Origin: Caulifigura coniformis
GTDB taxonomy: Bacteria > Planctomycetota > Planctomycetia > Planctomycetales > Planctomycetaceae
Assembly (NCBI RefSeq): GCF_007745175.1
Contig: NZ_CP036271.1
Span: forward strand, 248,001 to 312,000
Direction: 5' to 3'
Length of the DNA: 64,000 nt
The notes under the pieces were generated by a model. It ran no database searches. It saw only the letters and a program-made list of their open reading frames with translations, and was not told the origin of the DNA. Positions 59,547 through 64,000 of the stretch are shown here, piece by piece. The translations under genes were made by a program, and so were the position numbers. Position 1 is the stretch's first letter. Each line of letters starts with the position of its first letter.

Positions 59547-61010
59547 CTACTTCACCTTGACCACGTCATCCGGCTTCCAGGTCTGGTCGTAGAACTCGAT
59601 GCCAGAGCCGTACAGGCGCAGGGCGACGAGGAAATTGCGGTTCGGCACGGTCTTGATGAACGCTGCATCCGCGACGCCGTCCGGCTTCTTCGGGCCAAAC
59701 CAGATGTCGATCGAGCCATCCGGGTTCTTGGGGATGTCGTAGTAGCCGTTGGTGGACGGCATCAGTTGATCCGTCTCGGGCATGGTGCCGTCAGTGACGT
59801 TGTAGGCGGTCACGGCCCAGAACAGCGCGGCCGGAGGATTCGGCGGCATGTGCAGCTTGTAGGTGTTCGAGCCGTTCATGTGCTCGCCCTTCGCGTCGCG
59901 CGTCGTGAAGGGATACTTCGAGCCGGCGTTGATTGTGCGCATGGCCATTGCCGGGGCCGAGGAATAGACGTACTGGTAGTAGGCGGCCTGCAGGTTCACA
60001 TCGAAATAGCTTTCCTGGAAATCCTCCGACGTGGCGCCGGACCAGGCGTTTTCGTACTGGCGGTCTTTATAGTACAGCTGGCGGCCATCAGGGCGGCCGA
60101 GCTGGCGCAAAGCAAGCAGCATTTTTGGAGTGTTCTCGACGGCTTTCTTCAGCAGCTCCTGCTCCCGCTCGGTCGGCTTGAAAGGCTGGCCCTTGATGAT
60201 GCCGATCGCCGCGAGTGCGCCCCGCTCGCGCATGTCGATGGCCGAGATCGGTTCGTAGTCGACGAACTCCTTCAGTTTCGTCCAGTAGGAGTTGTCGACC
60301 GGATACATCATGTTCAGCCGCTTCCCGCTGGCATTGGGGAACTGCATCGGCTTCACGTCCTTCTCCGGAGCCCACAGCGGGTAGACCCGGGTCTGCTCTG
60401 CGTTGGCGACGGCCGGTTTCGGGTCGGGCTTGCCGTCTCCCTTCGCCATCACCGTGCGGAAGAAGAGGAAGACGTTGTATGTGGAGGACTGGACGGTGAA
60501 GTAGCCGGCCGGTCTTGGCCCGTCATAGTTTGGCGGCAGGATCAGGTAGAGCCCGCCCCGCGCGCGGTCGGGGCCGATCGCTCCGACATCGGTGAGAGTC
60601 CGCTGGAAGAAATCGGTGAACATCCCGATCACGTTCGGCGGCGCGGCGACGACCAGCGGGCCATCCTGTTTCAGATCGAGATAGCTCATCGAGTAGATGA
60701 CGTCGGCGTTGGGCGTCGGCACCCAGCAGCGGCTGTCCATCCGGTCCTTCCAGATGGGCAGCACGTTGTAGCCCGCGCCGAACTCCTTTTCCGAACCGTC
60801 CTTCATGCCGATAACGTTCAGCGCCGGCAGCATCGACATGTAGACCTGACAGGCCCGCTGGTAGAACAGTTCATCGCGGAACGACTCGGCATCCTTCTGA
60901 TCGAGCCAGTTGCCGTTGTTGATCTGCTTCATCAACGGCGGAATGTTCTGGGCGGCCGCCTGAGCGGCCAGAATCAGAATGAGCCCGACCGTCTGGATGA
61001 AGCGCGACAT
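59547..61010 (-). CDS. Exported DUF1254/DUF1214 protein
   Basis: A 487-residue protein with a signal peptide (FIQTVGLILILAAQAAAQ). The N-terminal DUF1254 domain has CWVPTPNADVIYSMSYLDLK, DGPLVVAAPPNVIGMFTDFF and YLILPPNYDGPRPAGYFTVQ. The C-terminal DUF1214 domain has NPPAALFWAVTAYNVTDGTM and GSIDIWFGPKKPDG, then NFLVALRLYGSGIEFYDQTW. Function is unknown; such proteins are common periplasmic proteins. The start at 61010 gives the best leader. Confidence 0.9.
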   Translation of the reverse strand: MSRFIQTVGLILILAAQAAAQNIPPLMKQINNGNWLDQKDAESFRDELFYQRACQVYMSMLPALNVIGMKDGSEKEFGAGYNVLPIWKDRMDSRCWVPTPNADVIYSMSYLDLKQDGPLVVAAPPNVIGMFTDFFQRTLTDVGAIGPDRARGGLYLILPPNYDGPRPAGYFTVQSSTYNVFLFFRTVMAKGDGKPDPKPAVANAEQTRVYPLWAPEKDVKPMQFPNASGKRLNMMYPVDNSYWTKLKEFVDYEPISAIDMRERGALAAIGIIKGQPFKPTEREQELLKKAVENTPKMLLALRQLGRPDGRQLYYKDRQYENAWSGATSEDFQESYFDVNLQAAYYQYVYSSAPAMAMRTINAGSKYPFTTRDAKGEHMNGSNTYKLHMPPNPPAALFWAVTAYNVTDGTMPETDQLMPSTNGYYDIPKNPDGSIDIWFGPKKPDGVADAAFIKTVPNRNFLVALRLYGSGIEFYDQTWKPDDVVKVK

Positions 61011-61175
61011 GAACCATGCCTCTGGCGTGATTGCAGAGTGAGATGAGACCCACGTCAGCATTACCTGTTCAGAGACTGGAATCAAACCGGCACGGGCGGC
61101 CGGTGGCTGGACATAGCGAAGAGAAGGATGCCCCGGTCACGCGTTGCCCAGCCCAACTTCCAACGCCCGCCCCCC

Positions 61176-62114
61176 TCAATCCCGCATCAGCCGCTCATGC
61201 TCGCGAAGCGCCGCCAGCTTCTCATTGAACGCGGCCGCGACCGATTGAAAGTGCATCACTGCCTCGCGCAGCGCTTCACTCTCCGCGCCTAGGTTTCGCG
61301 TCTCCCCCCCGGCCGAGGCCGCGTGCTGCATCTTCTGTAGCGCCGGCGTCAGTTCATCATGCAGCTGTGACAGCGTCGCGATCGCCAGGTTCTCCGTCTC
61401 CTTTGCCAGCTGATGCAGGTCGGTGCGATCGTCGAATCGCTCCTTCGGCGTCAGCAGCCGGTATTCGACTTCTTCCTGATTCTTCGCGGTCAGCTCTTCA
61501 TCCACCAGCCGGCCGAACGCCTTCTGGTTCTTCTTCGATTCGTCCTTCGCATCGTGCGCCCGCTGCAGCCCCCGCCGCGCCTTCTCGAACGCCGGATCGG
61601 CTTCCAGCGCCTTCTCGAAGTACACCACCGCCTGCTGGAAACTTCCCATCTCCAGCAGCAGGTTCGCCAGGTTGAAGCTCGCGTCCACCATCTTCGGATC
61701 GAGCCGCACTGCCTCCTTGTACGCGGTGACCGCCATGCTCAGCTGGTTCAGCCCCTTGTGGGCGATCCCCATGTTGTAATACGCGGCCGCGCACTTCCGG
61801 TCCTTCGAAACAGCTGTGCGAAGCGTCTTGAGAGCCCCCGCATAGTCCCCCATCCGGTTGCACACTGCCCCCAGGTTCACCGCCGGCTGGGCGTGGCGAA
61901 GGTCGAGGAGCGTGAGCCGCTTGTAGTGGGCCGCCGCCCGCTCGAAATCCTTCTCGGCGTACGCCGTCGCGGCCGCCCCCTCGAAGGCGGGAATGCTGCG
62001 GGGATCGAGCTCGATCGCCTGCTCGAAGAGACTCCGGGCCTCCGAGACCTTCTTCTGCTTCATCAGCGCCCGCGCCTGTTCACAGAGCGGCCCCACATCG
62101 GACACAGTCGGCAT
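61176..62114 (-). CDS. Tetratricopeptide repeat protein
   Basis: A 312-residue protein with about six TPR units in residues 5-205 (ARSLFEQAIELDPRSIPAFE, ALKTLRTAVSKDRKCAAAYY, AVTAYKEAVRLDPKMVDASF, AVVYFEKALEADPAFEKARR). The C-terminal 100 residues are helical and charged. No signal peptide is seen, so it is cytoplasmic and probably a scaffold. The start at 62114 is chosen because upstream in-frame codons are unlike the repeats. Confidence 0.85.
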   Translation of the reverse strand: MPTVSDVGPLCEQARALMKQKKVSEARSLFEQAIELDPRSIPAFEGAAATAYAEKDFERAAAHYKRLTLLDLRHAQPAVNLGAVCNRMGDYAGALKTLRTAVSKDRKCAAAYYNMGIAHKGLNQLSMAVTAYKEAVRLDPKMVDASFNLANLLLEMGSFQQAVVYFEKALEADPAFEKARRGLQRAHDAKDESKKNQKAFGRLVDEELTAKNQEEVEYRLLTPKERFDDRTDLHQLAKETENLAIATLSQLHDELTPALQKMQHAASAGGETRNLGAESEALREAVMHFQSVAAAFNEKLAALREHERLMRD

Positions 62115-62534
62115 CGCAAAGCCCCTTCGAGCAGAAGAGCGCCTGTCGGACCCGTGTTCACGCGGTATGCGTGTGACGACCCGCAGTATACCGGGCCGTC
62201 CAAGGCGACTGTAAAGAGCAGCCTCCGTTCCCGGCCTCCCCGAACAGGCCCCCGCCGCCACATCCCCGATCGATCTCCTCCCCTCATGGGGCGCGCAACC
62301 GCACCCGGAGTCATGGAGGGTCTATGCACGCCATCACCGCCAGTCCGTCACGACCGCCCGCTCGGCACGCCGGGTTTCCCGAGCCACGTGTCCGGTTGCG
62401 CTCGCACCGTCCTCCTGAGCGGGGGAGGGGGGAGAACAGGCAAGAAAAACTCCCGGCACCCCGGCGCCGGATGTCTTGCTCGAGTGGCCCGGATCCCGGG
62501 GAACCCGGATGTCCATGAGCCCGCTGCAGACGCC

Positions 62535-62580
62535 GGATACCACTGCGCTGCTTGCAGCCAGTGCGAACGTTGCCGGGCCC
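62535..62580 (+). repeat. Dispersed hairpin repeat, copy 3
   Basis: It contains CACTGCGCTGCTTGCAGCCA followed by GTGCGAACGTTGCCGGGCC, matching the copies at 59064 and 59286. It lies in the 562-bp gap 62115-62676, which otherwise holds GC-rich repeat-like DNA and the purF terminator. Confidence 0.65.
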
Positions 62581-62614
62581 GCCTTCCAACGTCCAGCCGA
62601 ACGACAGACGCAAA

Positions 62615-62646
62615 GCACCCCGGCCGCTCGGGTGCGGCCGGGGTGC
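62615..62646 (-). terminator. Rho-independent terminator of purF
   Basis: GCACCCCGGCCGC and GCGGCCGGGGTGC form a 13-bp stem; on the minus strand it is followed by TTTG. The stem differs by one base per arm from the terminators at 31281 and 35479. Confidence 0.8.
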
Positions 62647-62676
62647 GGAGGTGTTCGTTCTCGGACGGGCGTTCGC

Positions 62677-64000
62677 TTACAGCCGGGTGCTGAGAACCGG
62701 TTCGTTGAGCTCGACGATTCTCGACGGAGCCCCCGCCCGGTCGCTCGAGCACTGCTCCAGCGAAATCTGGTACAGCTTCTCGCCGGCGGCCGTCGGATAT
62801 TCGCCGTTGAGACACGCCTGGCAGAGGGCTTCCGGCGGCTTCGCCACCGCCCGGGCCACCGATTCCAGCGGCAGGTAGCGGAGCGAATCGGCCCCCAGGT
62901 CAGCCGCCATGCGGGCTTCGATCTCGGCCGTAATTCGCGGCTCGTTCATGTACTTGGGGGCGAACAGCTCCGCCACGCTCGACATGTCGATGCCATAGAA
63001 GCACGGAGCGTAAATCGGCGGGCACGCGACCCGGACATGCACTTCCCGCGCGCCGCCGCGGTTCCGGATCTGCGAGATGAGCGTCTTCATCGTCGTCGAA
63101 CGGACGATCGTGTCTTCCACCACGAACACCCGCCGACCTTCCATCACTTCCCGCAGCGGCGTGTACTTCGTCTTCGCCTTGTCGGCCCGATTGGTCCCTT
63201 CGATGAAGGTTCGTCCGACATAGCGGTTGCGGATCAACCCTTCGAGGCAGGGAATGCCGAGGGCATACGCCATCGAGTCGGCCGCCGCCTTCGCCGTGTC
63301 CGGAACCGGAACGACGATCGTCGTCTCGTCGATCGGAACCTGCTCCTGGGAGGCCAGTTCTTCGCCCAGCGCCTTCCGCGTCAGGTACACGCTGCGGTCA
63401 TCCAGCGTGCTGCAGACGTTGGCGAAGTAGATCCATTCGAAAAAGCAGTGAGCCTGCTTCTTCGACTCGGCGAACTGCACCACCGACAGCTTGCCGTTCT
63501 GGATGATGACGGCCTGGCCCGGCAGCAGGCTGATGATCGACTCGGGCGAGAAGCCGAGGTTCGAGAGGGCCACGCTTTCGCTGGCGGCGGCAAACAGGTT
63601 GTCTTCGATCGCGTAGCACAGCGGGCGGATGCCCAGCGGGTCGCGGGCGACCACCATGTCGCCGAGAGAATTGAGGAACACGATGTTCCACGCCCCGTCC
63701 AGCTTCTTCGCCAGGTTCTCAAGCATCAGCTTGAGGTTCACCCCTTCCGGCTGGTTCGAGATTTCCTGGCTGATGAGGTGCATCAGCGTTTCAGTGTCGG
63801 TCTCGCGGGCGAGGTGGAAGTTCCCCTGCGAGAGGATTTCCTGCCGCAGCTCGCGGTAGTTGGCGAGCTGGCCGTTGAACCCGAAGGCGAACCACTTCCG
63901 CTTCTCGATATGGTGCCGTTCGAACGGCTGGGCGTAGCTGCGGTCGTCCTTTCCGCACGTCGCGTAACGGACGTGGCCGATCGCCGCGACCCCTTCGTAC
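62677..64000 (-). CDS. purF: Amidophosphoribosyltransferase (purine synthesis), N-terminus outside window
   Basis: The frame is open at the right edge; 440 C-terminal residues are visible. It catalyses the first committed step of purine synthesis, PRPP plus glutamine to phosphoribosylamine, in the cytoplasm. The class II glutaminase domain appears in [19 protein letters not shown], then [16 protein letters not shown] and [12 protein letters not shown]; the catalytic N-terminal Cys lies beyond the edge. The phosphoribosyltransferase domain has the PRPP loop [19 protein letters not shown]. The C-terminal [11 protein letters not shown] is typical of the family. It is followed by a terminator and appears to be the last gene of its transcript. 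Confidence 0.95.
   Translation of the reverse strand, partial: YEGVAAIGHVRYATCGKDDRSYAQPFERHHIEKRKWFAFGFNGQLANYRELRQEILSQGNFHLARETDTETLMHLISQEISNQPEGVNLKLMLENLAKKLDGAWNIVFLNSLGDMVVARDPLGIRPLCYAIEDNLFAAASESVALSNLGFSPESIISLLPGQAVIIQNGKLSVVQFAESKKQAHCFFEWIYFANVCSTLDDRSVYLTRKALGEELASQEQVPIDETTIVVPVPDTAKAAADSMAYALGIPCLEGLIRNRYVGRTFIEGTNRADKAKTKYTPLREVMEGRRVFVVEDTIVRSTTMKTLISQIRNRGGAREVHVRVACPPIYAPCFYGIDMSSVAELFAPKYMNEPRITAEIEARMAADLGADSLRYLPLESVARAVAKPPEALCQACLNGEYPTAAGEKLYQISLEQCSSDRAGAPSRIVELNEPVLSTRL

Noticed and set aside
59418-61046. 542-codon plus-strand frame
   Set aside because: Antisense to the DUF1254/DUF1214 gene; the minus strand carries the recognised domains.

Overview
The window looks like a piece of a planctomycete chromosome (Planctomycetota). 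It is GC-rich and carries families typical of that phylum: a DUF1559 pseudopilin followed by a small carboxypeptidase-regulatory lipoprotein, a Tat-exported DUF1501 protein, very large secreted PQQ-type propeller proteins (one fused to LamG, one fused to a beta-lactamase-type serine hydrolase), a planctomycete-style multi-S1 protein, and many genes without a Shine-Dalgarno site. Short dispersed hairpin repeats lie between genes. I saw no tRNA, rRNA or CRISPR array.

Layout. 1-11999: partial alpha/beta hydrolase, S1-domain protein, zinc-ribbon membrane protein, DUF1501 protein, a 1323-residue propeller/LamG protein, and a secreted protein followed by a tandem ModA-like binding protein. 12170-19229: a tight co-directional cluster of speD, DUF4178, a tiny membrane protein, DUF350, a membrane aminopropyltransferase, a Tat-lipoprotein FAD oxidoreductase and a polytopic membrane protein; this looks like a membrane-linked polyamine pathway. 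19543-38995: ordinary accessory and housekeeping genes, including a short SecA-like motor, an extreme Gly-Asn repeat protein, a LutA-like protein, a 2-hydroxyacid dehydrogenase, a MoxR ATPase, a PRC-barrel protein and a zinc metallopeptidase. 39128-42661: a compact minus-strand island with a terminase-large-like protein, a small HTH protein and an ABC-ATPase/GNAT protein split by a -1 frame change at an A9 run.

43118-45190 and 57571-64000: cold-shock protein, MgtC-like protein, a gene broken by an amber codon, yjbQ (split), a coiled-coil secreted protein, DUF1254/DUF1214 protein, TPR protein and purF (cut by the window end).

The main discovery is a 12.38-kb mobile element at 45191-57570, inserted inside yjbQ. 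The two yjbQ halves (57693-57571 and 45190-44891, both minus) rejoin in frame to a normal 140-residue protein, and the junctions share exactly a TT dinucleotide, as expected for a large serine integrase. The integrase gene abuts the right end and its stop codon is completed by host DNA. The element carries three serine-recombinase-family genes, a glycosyltransferase-like gene, a lone TIR-like (CAP12-type) protein, a DUF3102 protein, terminase small and large subunits, a DUF2213 prohead-protease-like gene and several unknown genes. It has no recognisable portal, capsid or tail genes, which suggests a phage-satellite-like or reduced prophage element with a possible defence gene.
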